From: Pegoplata infirma
Lineage: Eukaryota; Arthropoda; Insecta; Diptera; Anthomyiidae
Assembly: GCA_963921195.1 (NCBI GenBank)
Contig: OY992540.1
Coordinates: forward strand, 73,831,337 to 73,895,336
Direction: 5' to 3'
DNA length: 64,000 bases
Part shown: piece after piece, positions 32,562 through 43,762 of the stretch
How the letters are laid out: every line of letters starts with the position of its first letter
How positions within the stretch are numbered: position 1 is the stretch's first letter
The notes under the pieces: model-generated
Databases searched by the model: none
Seen by the model: only the letters and a program-made list of their open reading frames with translations
What the model was told of the DNA's origin: nothing
Position numbers and translations under genes: made by a program

Positions 32562-34277
32562 ATAAAAAACAAAATAATGATTATATCCTGTTCTTAAAAT
32601 AGAATTTTGAAAAAGGATAGGATGCTTTGCAAAAAGGATATTGAAATTAAAAAAATGTCCTTAATTTGCAAATATCTCAAAATGCGTATCTTTAATTTTC
32701 CTATATTTTTTTGCACATTTAGCCCAAAATATACTTAACAACATATGCAAATCCCTAATTGGGGTGATAAACGGTTTTATTATAAACGTGGTTTCCTGAA
32801 ACGACTTATTGATTTGGTTAATAACTCGTGTTTACAAATGAAAAATATTTTCTGCGCAGTAACTGCAAATATTTTTTTTATATGTATTTTGGACTGCTAA
32901 ACTCAAAAATTTCATTAAAAGATTATTTCGCGAATTCGTTTTTGTTAAATGAATTTTTTAGCGTTTTTTGGAGGTATTTTGACTATTTTTCTTATATCTT
33001 AAGTTCTGTTTGTCTGATCTTCTCGCAATAAAAACCAAATTAAAGACAATAAGATTTCCAACTAATCCTACATTCATCATTTTTCCATCAGTTCATAGCT
33101 TTACACGCAAATAATTTTTTTTAGCGTTATTTGGAGGTATTTTGACTATTTTTCTTATATCTTGAGTTTCGTTCATCTGATCTTTTCACAATAAGAACCA
33201 AATTAAAGACAATCAAATTTCCAACAAGTCCTACATTCATAATTTTTCCATCAGTTCAAAGCTTTCCGTTCAATAGGCAAACATATGACTAAAATAAGTT
33301 TATTGATTAAAAAATCATTTAAAAAAAGTTCAAGAAATGCAAATCTCTGCAATTAATTACGTTTTTTTATTTATCTGCAAAGCCTGAACATTTAGAAATC
33401 TAATAAAGTTGATTTGATGAAAATCTATAGGTTTACTCCGAAGTTATCACAAATTATATGAATAAACATGATAAAATAAAAAAAAAAAATTGGTAATTTT
33501 TTATGATTTCTGTTTTTTAAAATTTTTTAAAAATGAGCTTTGTTAATTTAAAAATAGTTTTTCCTTGTTTGCTTATTGCGCATAAAGTTATGAACTGATA
33601 TAAAAATAATGAATGAAGGATTTGTTGGGAATTTGATTGTCTTTAATTTGGTTCTTATTGCGAAAAGATCAGATGAACGGAACTCAAGATAAAGGCAAAA
33701 TAGCCAAAATACCTCCAAATAACGCTAAAAAAATTATTTGCGTGTAAAGCTATGAACTGATGGAAAAATTGTGAATGTAGGATTTGTTGGAAATTTTATT
33801 CTCTTTAATTTGGTTTTTATTGCGAGAAGATCAGACAAACAGAGCTTAAGATATAAGAAAAATAATCAAAATACCTCCAAAATTCATTACCCAAAAACGT
33901 ATTCGCGAAATGTTCTTTTAATGAAATTTTTGAGTTTAGCAGTCCAAAATACATATAAAAAAAATATTTGCAGTTACTGCGCAGAAATTGTTTTTCATTT
34001 GTAAACACGAGTTAAGTATTAACCAAAATAAATAAGTCGTTTCAGGAAACCACGTTTATAATTAAACCACTTAGCATCCCAATTTGGGATTTGCATATGT
34101 TGTTAAGTATATTTAGGGCTATATGTGCAAAAAAATATAGGAAAATTAAAGATACGCATTTTGAGATATTTGCAAATTAAGGACATTTTTTCAATTTCAA
34201 TATCCTTTTTGCAAAGCATCCTATCTTTCTTTAAAATAATATTTTAAGAACAGGACATAACCATTATTTAATTTTCT
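32562..34277. mobile_element. 1.7-kb foldback with tandem repeats in each arm
   Basis: The left arm (GATTATATCCTGTTCTTAAA onward) is the inverse of the right arm (TTTTAAGAACAGGACATAAC). Each arm contains two copies of a unit of about 165 bp (GGAGGTATTTTGACTATTTT ... CAGTTCATAGCTTTACACGC; units near 32970 and 33130, partners near 33620 and 33770). Because of the symmetry, short frames at 32828-33031 and 33817-34008 encode nearly the same peptide; they are shadows of the repeat. The right border touches the resumed foldback family A sequence. Confidence 0.82.
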
Positions 34278-34312
34278 TCAACCCCTCTAACTGCCTTAAT
34301 AGTGAATATTCA
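34278..34312 (+). mobile_element. Continuation of interrupted foldback family A
   Basis: CAACCCCTCTAACTGCCTTA matches the core word CAACCGCTCTAACTGCCCTA at 16564, which should follow the point where the fragment at 30045-30497 stops. Confidence 0.6.
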
Positions 34313-35214
34313 GATACATTTTTTTCATTTTTTTCGGATATCGATTACCCACACAAACGTGAGTCCAAAAAAAACTTACATTTTTAGCATGGAGCTTAAA
34401 TCAACTTTTTCACAATTTTAAAAATTTAATGAAACAAAATTTCAAAATATATTAGTTTATCCATTTGATTTCATTGAATACATCCTCGGGGTTGTACAAA
34501 AAATTCTTGCTTAAATTCCTTCATCTAGTTAGTCTGTGGAGCAATTAGAATTTACCGGATTTCAAGAGAATGTGTTTTTATCAAAATGTTTGTCTAATTT
34601 ATAGCTGTAGGCAACATTTTACTGAAAATTAACCAACATTCATTTTCAGGTGGTTGTTTTGGACCATAATTACTCTGACATAAAATAATAGGCTTTTTTG
34701 ATAACGTTAACCCTTGCCGGCACGCGGTTAAAAGTATTCCCGATATCCGAAAAAAATAAAAAAATATATCTGAATATTTACGAATTATGCTATACAAAAA
34801 AATTTTGTTTTTCTTTTAATAATTTTTTTAATTATGTCCATTTTTTTAAACCGCGATGTGCGAACAGAAGACATGAACCGATTTTGATCATTTTGGTTTT
34901 AAAATGCTTGTATTTACATAAAGTAACTTTTCCGCGCTATAAATAGTTGATCTGAGCACTTCATTGGAATACGCACCACCTTCCAAATCTGTAATATATG
35001 TGAAAATCGGCCGTTATAAAATGATCGAGTCAAAATGACGCCGGCTCCCGAGCAATAAGGGATCGCATTTTTTTAAGAACATTTTTCACCGAATGTAATG
35101 CATATGATTCAGGACTAAACGGGGCTATTTTAAATTTATTGTGTAAATTTAAGCAATTTTTATGAAGAAAAGATTTCTGGGGGAAAATTTCAGAAATGGA
35201 CACTCTGAGACTTC
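34313..35214. other. Gene-free stretch with a short inverted pair
   Basis: AATATTCAGATACATTTTTT..CGGATATCGAT (34306-34345) is mirrored by CGATATCCGAAAAAAATAAA..CTGAATATT (34740-34782), possibly the ends of a small element. Frames at 34594-34946 cross it and show no motif. Confidence 0.45.
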
Positions 35215-35644
35215 TACGCTCAAGAAAAAAAAAAATTGTAAAATTAAATTACAAGAAAAGTTTGTAACTTTTTTTTGCTACCTCCTATTTGACAAGAATT
35301 ACTTGTTATTTTGCAAGCTTTTTACCAATAATTTTGTAATTTTACAAGCTTTTTACCAAACAAATTTTAAATTCACAGTTTTTTGACGCGATAAAACTTA
35401 CAAGGAGGTTTCGTAACTTTACTTGATTTTTTCCTACCTCCTATTTTACGAGAATTCCTAGTAAAAATTACGAGATTTTTTGTAATTTTACAAGATTTTT
35501 ACCAATAAAATTGTAAATTTACAACTTTTTTGGTGAAATAAAACTTACAAGAAATTCTCTTAAATTTACTAGATTTTTATTGTAAAAAATCTTGGAAATT
35601 TGTAAAATTACAAGAAAAACTGACAAGTTTTTTTTTTAGTGTTT
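35215..35644. mobile_element. MITE, CTCAAAAAAA/TTGTAAAATT type, copy 1
   Basis: Begins CTCAAGAAAAAAAAAAATTG and ends near CAAGTTTTTTTTTTAGTG. The interior repeats TTTGCTACCTCCTATTT, TTTTTACCAA and GTAAATTTACAA, and half of it mirrors the other half. Copy 2, in the same orientation, is at 45953-46356. Confidence 0.68.
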
Positions 35645-36177
35645 TATCCGATATTTTATTAAAAGTACCGGTCGGACGTGGTAGTTGTTTATAAATAAAT
35701 AAAAAATTTTCCCAATGTTTTGAAGGATAAAATCAATGTCGTCTATTACTAAACAAATTTTTTTATTTGTTGAATTTCAATTTTTTTACAATAAAAACAT
35801 TTACAAAATGTAATAATAATAAAAATCTACTACAAACATAAAAATAAGCCCAAAATTAAAGAAACAAGAATTTTTTTTCGTATTTGTAAATCGAGATAAA
35901 GCTTTGAAAACTGCAAAAAAAAAAAAAGAACAAATGAAATGAAAATTACATTACAAACATTTGTTGCATTTTTGGTTTTTTTGCGAACAAATTTTCCTGT
36001 AATACTTATAAACATTGTTGTCTGTGGAAGTGCATTGATTGTAAAAGCACATTCATACGTGTTGATATAGAGGGGGGCGGAAAATACGAAAAAAAAAGTT
36101 TTAGATGTTGTTACAAAATCGTTAAAAGTTTGATTTTCCAAAATGTTGGTGTTCACAAATTTTAGATGTTATACCCA
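35645..36177. other. Gene-free stretch
   Basis: AT-rich. A 108-codon reverse frame at 35830-36156 has no recognisable domain and an F/T/N-rich composition. Not supported as a gene. Confidence 0.5.
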
Positions 36178-36299
36178 ATTCACACCTGAGGTGAAATCTT
36201 GTTCGAACGAATTTTCGATCATATGGTTGTGTATAAAATGATGCAGAACCATATGATTAAAATCTCGTTCGAACGAGATTTAACCTAAGATGTGAATAG
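36178..36299. mobile_element. 122-bp hairpin MITE
   Basis: CCAATTCACACCTGAGGT ... CGATCATATGGTT pairs with AACCATATGATT ... ACCTAAGATGTGAATAGG. The stem is about 50 bp with a loop of about 18. Each arm holds GTTCGAACGA. Almost the whole element is a stem. Confidence 0.8.
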
Positions 36300-36480
36300 G
36301 CCTTTACAGTTAAAAGTCTAGCGAAATATTGGGCTCCCTGTGCTGTTTTTTTATCCCATTCTCAAGTGTTTTAATTTATTGTTTACCATTAAATTACACA
36401 TCATATTTCTTAATAGTTCTAACCTAACCAAGAACTGGTAACTATGATCGTCGTCTTGTTGTAGAGAAACCGTCCAAAAG

Positions 36481-36540
36481 TTTTCTTGGGAATCGAACCC
36501 AAGACCCCCAGGTTAATAGGCTTGCACGCTTCTAACTAAC
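36481..36540 (-). other. tRNA-like fragment (A/B-box pattern)
   Basis: The reverse strand reads GTTAGTTAGAAGCGTGCAAG, later GGTCTTGGGTTCGATTCCCA. The second part is a good B box and T-arm (GGGTTCGATTCCC). The anticodon arm is not convincing and the acceptor stem is missing, so it is a tRNA-derived relic or SINE head rather than a working tRNA gene. Confidence 0.5.
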
Positions 36541-36943
36541 ATACACTAAGAAAATTATGTCATTACCTGTTTGTAGGTTATTTTTAAAAGTAATCAGTAA
36601 AGTAATTTTAAAAGAAAATTCACTTATTTTATAAAGGATTCAATTTTTTTACTGTTTCTGTAGTTTAAAAAAAAATAATTTACTGTATTAAAAACTAATT
36701 TTCTGTTACATTTAATTTCTGCAGTAAAAAATTTCTTCTATAGTTTTACTGTTTTTCAATACAAAATAACTGAATATTCACTAGTTTTTTAATGTTTTTG
36801 TTCGTCATTAAATTAACATTTAAAATTGACTGTAATGTGTTTTTATTTTAAATGAAAAAACAGTGGAATGGTTTTCAAATAAAATTTCATTTGTTTTAAG
36901 TGAATATTCACTGGAATTTACCTACATAATTCTTTGAGTGTAT
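36541..36943. mobile_element. MITE, ATACACT/AGTGTAT ends, copy 1
   Basis: ATACACTAAGAAAATTATGT at the left, ACATAATTCTTTGAGTGTAT at the right; a 20-bp inverted end with few mismatches. Interior words AAACAGTGGAATGGTTTTCA and ATTCACTGGAATTTACC recur in diverged copies at 46474-46800 and 49331-49700. Confidence 0.78.
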
Positions 36944-37660
36944 GGCCCCCACTCCTCTTTGTGCCATTTTTAGGTTCTTTAATTCTATTGTTTTTCGAAC
37001 CACTCTAGTATTCACATGCATAGTACCACAATAATGCATCCACAAACATTTTTTTTATATGCCTCGTATATTTTGCAGAATCTTTTTTTTGTTGGCTTTG
37101 GTTTGTTTGTTTTTTCAACACCCACAAAAATGCCAAACAACGAGTTGAATTGAATTTTCAATTGAATTCAATGAGATTTTTTTTTCAATTTTATATTTTT
37201 TGTATGAGTGAAAAACGTTAGTTATTTATTGAGTAATAGAGGTGATATGTGTGTATAGTACACTCAAAATAAATTGTCTATCGAATGAGTTGAAAAATCT
37301 GCGAATATAGCGGAACTTTCCATGAAGTTTAACCAAATGAAAAATTTCGGCGAAATGGAAAATATTATGAGAGATAAAAAGAAGGAGATAAGAATCACTA
37401 GAACCACATAGCAGTCTGGAAGTAAAGTGGATCAAGATGGACAAAAACTTTAGCACTTAAAGAGAACACCACTAGTGTCATACACGGACATTAGCGCATT
37501 CCGAATTCTAAATGTTAAATGTAATCTTTTGTTCTTGCTTCTTATAAAAATTTCCTCGTTCAAAGAGTACATACTAAGAGGGGTATCAATTATATTTAAT
37601 TTTAATTTAAAATAATAAAAAATTGTTTTGAATTCTACCTTTCAGTTGTGCAAAGAAAAA
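36944..37660. other. Gene-free stretch
   Basis: AT-rich with no supported feature. A reverse 76-codon frame at 37226-37456 has no motif. Confidence 0.5.
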
Positions 37661-37664
37661 TGCC

Positions 37665-39757
37665 TACGAATTTTGTACTCTTGCCCAAAACATTAAATCA
37701 TGATAATGTTTTGCGGAAGATTTGGGTGAACGAGCCAAAGAAAAGTTTTTTTTAGAAAAAATTATGTTATATTACATTGCTATTCCATGCAAAACGAATT
37801 GAAATATCAGTCGAGGACCCCATTAAAAAACCAAAAGAGCAGTACATTTCGTAAGTTATTGCAAAAATAAGTGCAAAAAAGTGTTTTTATATTTTGGAGA
37901 GTATAAAAGATTCGGCACCAAAAAATATAACACTCTCACTTATTTTACGTACATTTGATAAACAAATGGAAAATTTTTATTCAAAAAGCTTAGACTTGGT
38001 GAAAAAGTAGTTTTGGTACAAAAAAAAATATTTTTTTTTCACGAAAAACAAAATTATGTTAAAAAAAATTTAGTGAACACAAAATTTTTGATGAAAAAAA
38101 TTTTTGATGAAAAAAAGTTTTTGATGAATTTTTGATGAAAAGAAAAATTTTTTGATGAACATAAAATTTTTTTGGTGAGAAAAAAATTCATAATAAAAAA
38201 TTTGATAAAAAAATTTGATGAAAAAAATTGATGAAAACAATATAATACAAAACAAATAGAAAAGTTAAATTCGACTAGGCCGAATCTATGAATACCCTCC
38301 ACAACGCCCATTTTAAGTGATAGTAAATTTTCTAACGTGAAAAAAATAACAGTTATAATTAAAAATATTTTATTTTGTGTAAAAAAATTTTTGTTTAGTA
38401 ATTTTTGAAAAAAAAAAAAATACTATTTTTTTTTTTTGAGTGTAAAATTTTTTCGAATTTTACATTAAAAAAAAAAAATTACTAATTTTTTTTTGAGTGT
38501 AAAATTTTTTTTGAGTATAAAATTTTTTCGAATTTTACATTAAAAAAAAAAATTTACTAATTTTTTTTTTTTGAGTGCAAAATTTTTTTTGAGTGTAAAA
38601 TTTTTTTCGAGTGTATTTTTTTTTTGTTTTGGTAAAAAAATATTTTTGAGTGACAAAAATACGTTTTAAAATATTTTTGTGACTTACCAATGGATTTAAA
38701 ACAGGTTTAACGGGTTTTCACCACGTGAATTTAAGGTGAAGCTAATCTGATATTCACGGTTTTGCTAATAACTTTTAACCAACTGCACCGATTTGGGTGA
38801 AATTTAATATGAACTAGGCTGGAGGAACGAAAAATATATATGCCAAGCTTCAGCACCCTCAGAATTGATTTTCGAAAGTTATAGTGCTTTTTATCTCATA
38901 AATTCACGAAAAACCCTTGCCGAAATTCAGTCTTTTGCTCATAACTTTTGAACCACTGGACCGATTTCGCTGGATTGCAATACCAACCTGACCAGGTAAA
39001 TGCCCAACATATATGCCATACTTCAGGAGCCTCCGTAAAGTCTTTCAAAAGTTAGCGTGTTTTCAACAGACAGACAGACAGACGGACAGACGGACGGACG
39101 GACGGACGGACGGACGGACGGACGGACGGACATCGCTAGATCGTCTTAAAATCGATCGAGAATCATGAATATATATACTTTATGGGGTCCTAGACCAATA
39201 TTTCGAGGTGTTACAAACGGAATGACAAACTTATATATACCCTCTATCACTAGAGTGGAGGGTATAAAAAAATTTATGAACAAAAAAATTTTAATGAAAA
39301 AAAAATCGATAAAAAAAGATAAATAAAAAAAAAATTATGAAAAAAAAAAAAAAAAATTGATGCAAAAAAAAAAATTTATGAAAAAAAAAATTCATAAAAA
39401 AAAAAATATGAAAAAAAATGTTTGATGAAAAAAAAAATTATGAAAAAAAAAAAATTTGAAAAAAAAAAAAAAATTTATGAAAAAAAAAAGTTGATGAAAA
39501 AAAAAAAAATTTATGAAAATTTTTTTTTTTTGTTGAAAAATAATTATGTTACTTTTTATTCACCAGCTGGTGAAAAACGGTTTTATTCACCACGAGGTGA
39601 ATTATTATCCAAGTTACAAACCCAAGTTATTAAAATTTTTGGTTTTGAGAAAATGAAAATAGTAGTTCTTGTTAATTGTTAGCTTATATAGTCCAACTGA
39701 GGTGGCGTCCTGCAACTTTTTTAAAATTAGACACCAGCCTAAAAACATTATCATGTT
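37665..39757 (-). repeat. Composite dispersed repeat, copy B (inverted, interrupted)
   Basis: The order is the reverse of copy A: the ATGGGGTCC-type segment, then GTGCCGAA tail words, AAGCTTAGACTTGGTGAAAA, the poly-A/TTGATG array (38060-38245 and 39270-39540), then CACCAGCTGGTGAAAAACGG, CACCACGAGGTG and CATTATCATGTT. A mini-me-like element is inserted at 38251-39270. At 39539-39560 it holds the empty site for the MITE found at 17498-17893. Confidence 0.7.
38251..39270 (-). mobile_element. Mini-me-like element with internal poly-A/T repeat
   Basis: Opens AACAAATAGAAAAGTTAAAT with a TTCGACTAGGCCGAA hairpin, closes AGAGTGGAGGGTATAAAAA. A (GACG)n tract lies at 39075-39130, then a TA tract and GGGGTCCTAGACC. 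At 38395-38650 there is an internal array of TTTGAGTGTAAAATTTTTT units. Non-coding. Confidence 0.75.
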
Positions 39758-40628
39758 AAAAGAGTTTATTCTAGTTCGAGGTCTTTTATTTTCCCGTTAT
39801 GAATTCACATAAGAAGTACTTATTAATTTATTAATGGCAACATCAAAATTTTTGAAATAACATTTTTAAAAAAAGGTTTAAGTTTTGTTGTATAAATATA
39901 CACTAGAGGGCGCCACAAAATAAACAAAAATCTCTTCCTAATCGTAGTTCACAAATTTTTCACATTTTCATTTTCACAAAGTTTGGTCAAAAAAGTCAGT
40001 AGTGCCGGTCATTTAACAAATCGTCGGCCAGAGTTTTTTTTTTTTGAGTGTATAAAAGGCATGAAATACTATTTCAATGAATAACTGAATGGTAGTTGTT
40101 GAATTTCACAATGGAATAAAGATTACTGGGTATTGAAAGATTTTTTTTTTATTTTATTATCTAAATTGAAATTAGAAAAATTGATTTTAAACGTTTCATG
40201 AATATTCACAAACAATTTGTGGATATATGACCCTTTGATTTAATAGAAATAGCATGAAATTGAAGCTTCTGCAATCAGTGATTGTATTGATTTATTTTCA
40301 AAACTAGAGAATAAAACTTTTCTATTTTTTTCTTTTAATTGTTTTTATCAAAAATTTTTCTACTGCTTCATACAGCATCAGTATCAAATAAAATTGTAAT
40401 CTTTTGTAATACAATGTTAACATAAATGTTACAACAAATAAAATTTAAAATTTAAGGATATTTTAGTACATACATTTAGGACTTGGTTAGCGGTATAGAC
40501 AGGATCTCCATAAAAATATTGAAAGTAAAAGTCCTAAGTCCTTAAAAATGTCTGAATTTGACCCGCGATAATTCGACAATTGCACCGAACCTTAAAATCC
40601 TAATATGCAACATATATAAAATAGTATT
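39758..40628. other. Gene-free stretch
   Basis: AT-rich. GTTCGAGGTCTTTTATTTTC with CCGTTATGAATTCAC (39775-39810) is shared with 43491-43525, so a dispersed repeat is present, but I cannot define its borders. Confidence 0.5.
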
Positions 40629-41114
40629 TACCCAGCAAAATTTTATGGAATCGTTTCTAATGTTACTCCATTCCTCTACTGTTTCCACGGAATCAATAAA
40701 AAAACTTATAATTTTTTAAAAAAATGTCAAACAGAAAAATAAAATTAAAAAAAAAAACAATTTATTTGTTATCTTTTTGTGGACAAAATTTTTGATTTTC
40801 GCCGCACTAATTGTGCTTTTAAATACATTCTGGATACATATGGCAGAAATAACGTAAGTACACATCTTAATTTGGTATATGTATGTGGTACTTACAATTT
40901 GTTTTATGGTTTCTTTCAGATTGCAAAAAAATACATATTTTAAGATGTAATTTAGGAGAACTGATGCTGTCGGTTATACTCATGGAAATATTAAGAAGCA
41001 TATTCTATCCATTTTCTCAAAACTAGAAGCGTGGGATATAATATTCATTGTAAAGGAATTATCAAGGTTGTAGCATGTATGTATCCACAGTTTAACATAA
41101 TTTTTGATAGGTAT

Positions 41115-42305
41115 AAAAAGTTTTAAATGTCTCAGAACCTGAGAGACATTTTCTATAGGAAAAATGTCTCAGAATCTGAGACTTTTTCTACAGGAAAAAT
41201 GTCTCAGAATCTGACACTTTTTCTATAGGAAAAATGTCTCAGAATCTGAGACTTTTTCTATAGGAAAATTATCTCAGAATCTGAGACTTTTTCTGTAGGA
41301 AAAATGTCTTAGAATCTGAGACTTTTTCTATAGGAAAAATGTCTCAAAATCTGAGACTTTTTCTATAGGAAAAATGTCTCAGAATCTGAGACTTTTTCTA
41401 TAGGAAAAATGTCTCAGAATCTGAGACTTTTTCTATAGGAAAAATGCCTCAGAATCTGAGACTTTTTCTATAGGAAAAATGTCTCAGAATCTGAGACTTT
41501 TTCTATAGGAAAAATGTCTCAGAATCAGACTTTTTCTATAGGAAAATTTTCTCAGAATCTGAGACTTTTTCTATAGGAAAATTTTCTCAGAATCTGAGAC
41601 TTTTTCTATAGGAAAATTGTCTCAGAATCTGAGACTTTTTCTATAGGAAAAATGTCTCAGAATCTGAGACTTTTTCTATAGGAAAAATGTCTCAGAATCT
41701 GAGACTTTTTCTATAGGAAAAATGTCTCAGAATCTGAGACTTTTTCTATAGGAAAAATGTCTCAGAATCTGAGACTTTTTCTATAGGAAAAATGTCTCAG
41801 AATCTGAGACTTTTTCTATAAGAAAAATATCTCAGAATCTGAGACTTTTTCTATAGGAAAAATGTCTCAGAATCTGAGACTTTTTCTATAGGAAAATTGT
41901 CTCAGAATCTGAGACTTTTTCTATAGGAAAAATGTCTCAGAATCTGAGACTTTTTCTATAGGAAAAATGTCTCAGAATCAGACTTTTTCTATAGGAAAAA
42001 TGTCTCAGAATCTGAGACTTTTTCTATAGGAAAAATGTCTCAGAATCTGAGACTTTTTCTATAGGAAAAATGTCTCAGAATCTGAGACTTTTTCTAAAGT
42101 AAAAATGTCTTAGCATCTTAGACGTTCTTCCTGTACAAAAAGTCTTAGAATCTGAGACATTTTTTTAGAATATAGAAAAAGTCTCAGATTCTGAGAAATT
42201 TTTCCTATAGAAAAAGTATTAGATTCTGAGAAATTTTTCCTATAGAAAAAGTCTCAGATTCTGGAACATTTTTCTTATAGAAAAAGTCTCAGATTCTGAG
42301 TCTAT
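41115..42305. repeat. Homogeneous 35-bp palindromic satellite array
   Basis: About 28 nearly identical 35-bp units run from about 41129 to 42105: GTCTCAGAATCTGAGAC followed by TTTTTCTATAGGAAAAAT. The core is a perfect 17-nt palindrome, and TTTTTCTATAGGAAAAA is a second near-palindrome, so each unit holds two dyads. Two units lack the same four bases (CAGAATCAGAC at about 41516 and 41969). After a short transition (42105-42160) four to five units read in the opposite orientation (AAAAAGTCTCAGATTCTGAG). There are no unique spacers. Confidence 0.97.
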
Positions 42306-42663
42306 AGATTTTTTCTTAATAAGATTATTGTGGTAAAATTATTGTAAGTTTATATGTTCTTGTGTATTTAGTTTTCAAATTTTTTGTAAAGAAAAAAAAT
42401 AAAATTTTTTAAAAAAAATTTCATTTAATTATTCAGAACTGGTTCCACAATTCATTACATGGAACAGATATGTAACCGTTAAAAAATCGCGGAATCCCTT
42501 CTTGTACCACTATATGCAACATATTCTAGAATAGATTCCGAAGAACAGATAAGTGTTCTAGTTTGGAGGAAAAGGATGTATTGCTTTCGTGACAATCTCA
42601 AACAAAAATCACACAGCTCAACATGAAAATGCGTATTGGATTCTGGTAAGGGATTTAGGTAGT

Positions 42664-43250
42664 GTTTGTTGCGCTGATTCCAAATCTGCAACCCAAATGT
42701 GTCTATCACGTCAGGATTTTGAGTTATTCGCGGTTAAAGTGCCGAAAAAGGTCATTTTGGACCCTTTTTGAAAGCTTATAATATAAGATCCTGACATTCG
42801 ATTGACTTGGTATCAAGCTCATTTAAAAGTATGTGATTTTCTCTATAAGACAAGATAAAATGTTCTTGAAATTTAATTTTCTAAAATGGTAAAAAAATCA
42901 TTAACAAAAAACCTTGCATTTTTTAAATATTTAGTTTATTTACACAGTGTTTTTAAACAAATTTCCATACAAATACACACGTAAATATTATATTTAAAGC
43001 ACTTGTGGCTAATGATTTTTTCACCATTAAAAAAAATTAAATTCCAAGAAAATTTGATTTGGTCTTAAAGAGAAAATTAAGCACTTTCGAATGAAATTGA
43101 TATCAAGTCATTCGCATGTCAGGATCTTATTTTATAGGCGCCCAAAAATGGCCAAAATAGGCCTTTTTTGACACTTTAACCGCGATTTTCTCAAAATTGT
43201 GACGTGATAGAAAAATTTGAGTGACCGTTTTGGAATCGGGAAACCAAAAC
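42664..43250. repeat. Foldback next to the satellite array
   Basis: TCTATCACGTCAGGATTTTG and TTCGCGGTTAAAGTGCC on the left face TTGACACTTTAACCGCGA and CAAAATTGTGACGTGATAGA on the right. Further in, AAGATCCTGACATTCGATTG faces CATTCGCATGTCAGGATCTT. Arms of about 240 bp and a centre of about 100 bp. Short frames at 42479-42771 lie in the left arm and are not genes. Confidence 0.78.
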
Positions 43251-43404
43251 CTATAAACCGTTTTTAGTTTCATTCAAAACGCAGTGACAAACCTCAGATT
43301 TGTAGAGCGGTTTCATCGATGATGCAATGCATAGTAGAATCGATTGCAGGGTAGTATAGTTGATTCCACAACCGATTCTTTGGAATCGAACATTTTGCTG
43401 GGTA

Positions 43405-43762
43405 TATATGTGCCAAATTTTCAGTAAAGTCCAAAGGCATATTTCCGAACAGTGGGCTAAATTTTTTGGAATTGCCCTACACTAAAAACAGAGTTCGAGG
43501 TCATTTATTATCCCCGTTATGAATTAACTTAACAATTATTTCTTTTTACTCTACTTTCTGGAGAATATTCTACCAACAAATACTCATAGAGATGGTGTAA
43601 TCTGACTTAGCTTACAATAACATTTTCAGATAATTTTCTAAACTAGTTTCATTTAACCCATTTTGATCCTCTGTTCGATTTTTCGAACAGTAGAGAACAC
43701 CTTTTTCAAAAAAATATTTATGTATGAAAAAGCTGGAATTTCGGGTAAATGTGTGTTATAAA
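43405..43762. other. Gene-free stretch
   Basis: Contains the GTTCGAGGTC..CCGTTATGAATT words shared with 39775-39810. Nothing else recognised. Confidence 0.5.

Larger units (their letters stand above)
40629..43404. mobile_element. Candidate TIR element enclosing the satellite array
   Basis: TACCCAGCAAAATTTTATGG (40629) and the inverse ...GAACATTTTGCTGGGTA (43404) form an inverted pair, with GGAATCG words next to both. Between them lie the 35-bp satellite array and a foldback. No target duplication is visible, so this may be a chance pairing of two related repeats rather than one element. Confidence 0.4.

Noticed and set aside
32828..34008. Two frames encoding nearly the same peptide (67 and 63 residues) on opposite strands
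   Set aside because: The similarity comes from the arms of the foldback at 32562-34277; composition is low complexity.
36481..36540. Functional tRNA gene on the reverse strand
   Set aside because: A B box is present, but the acceptor stem is absent and the anticodon arm does not fold convincingly.
41115..42305. CRISPR-like array
   Set aside because: Units are 35 bp back to back with no unique spacers, in a eukaryotic context. It is a tandem satellite.
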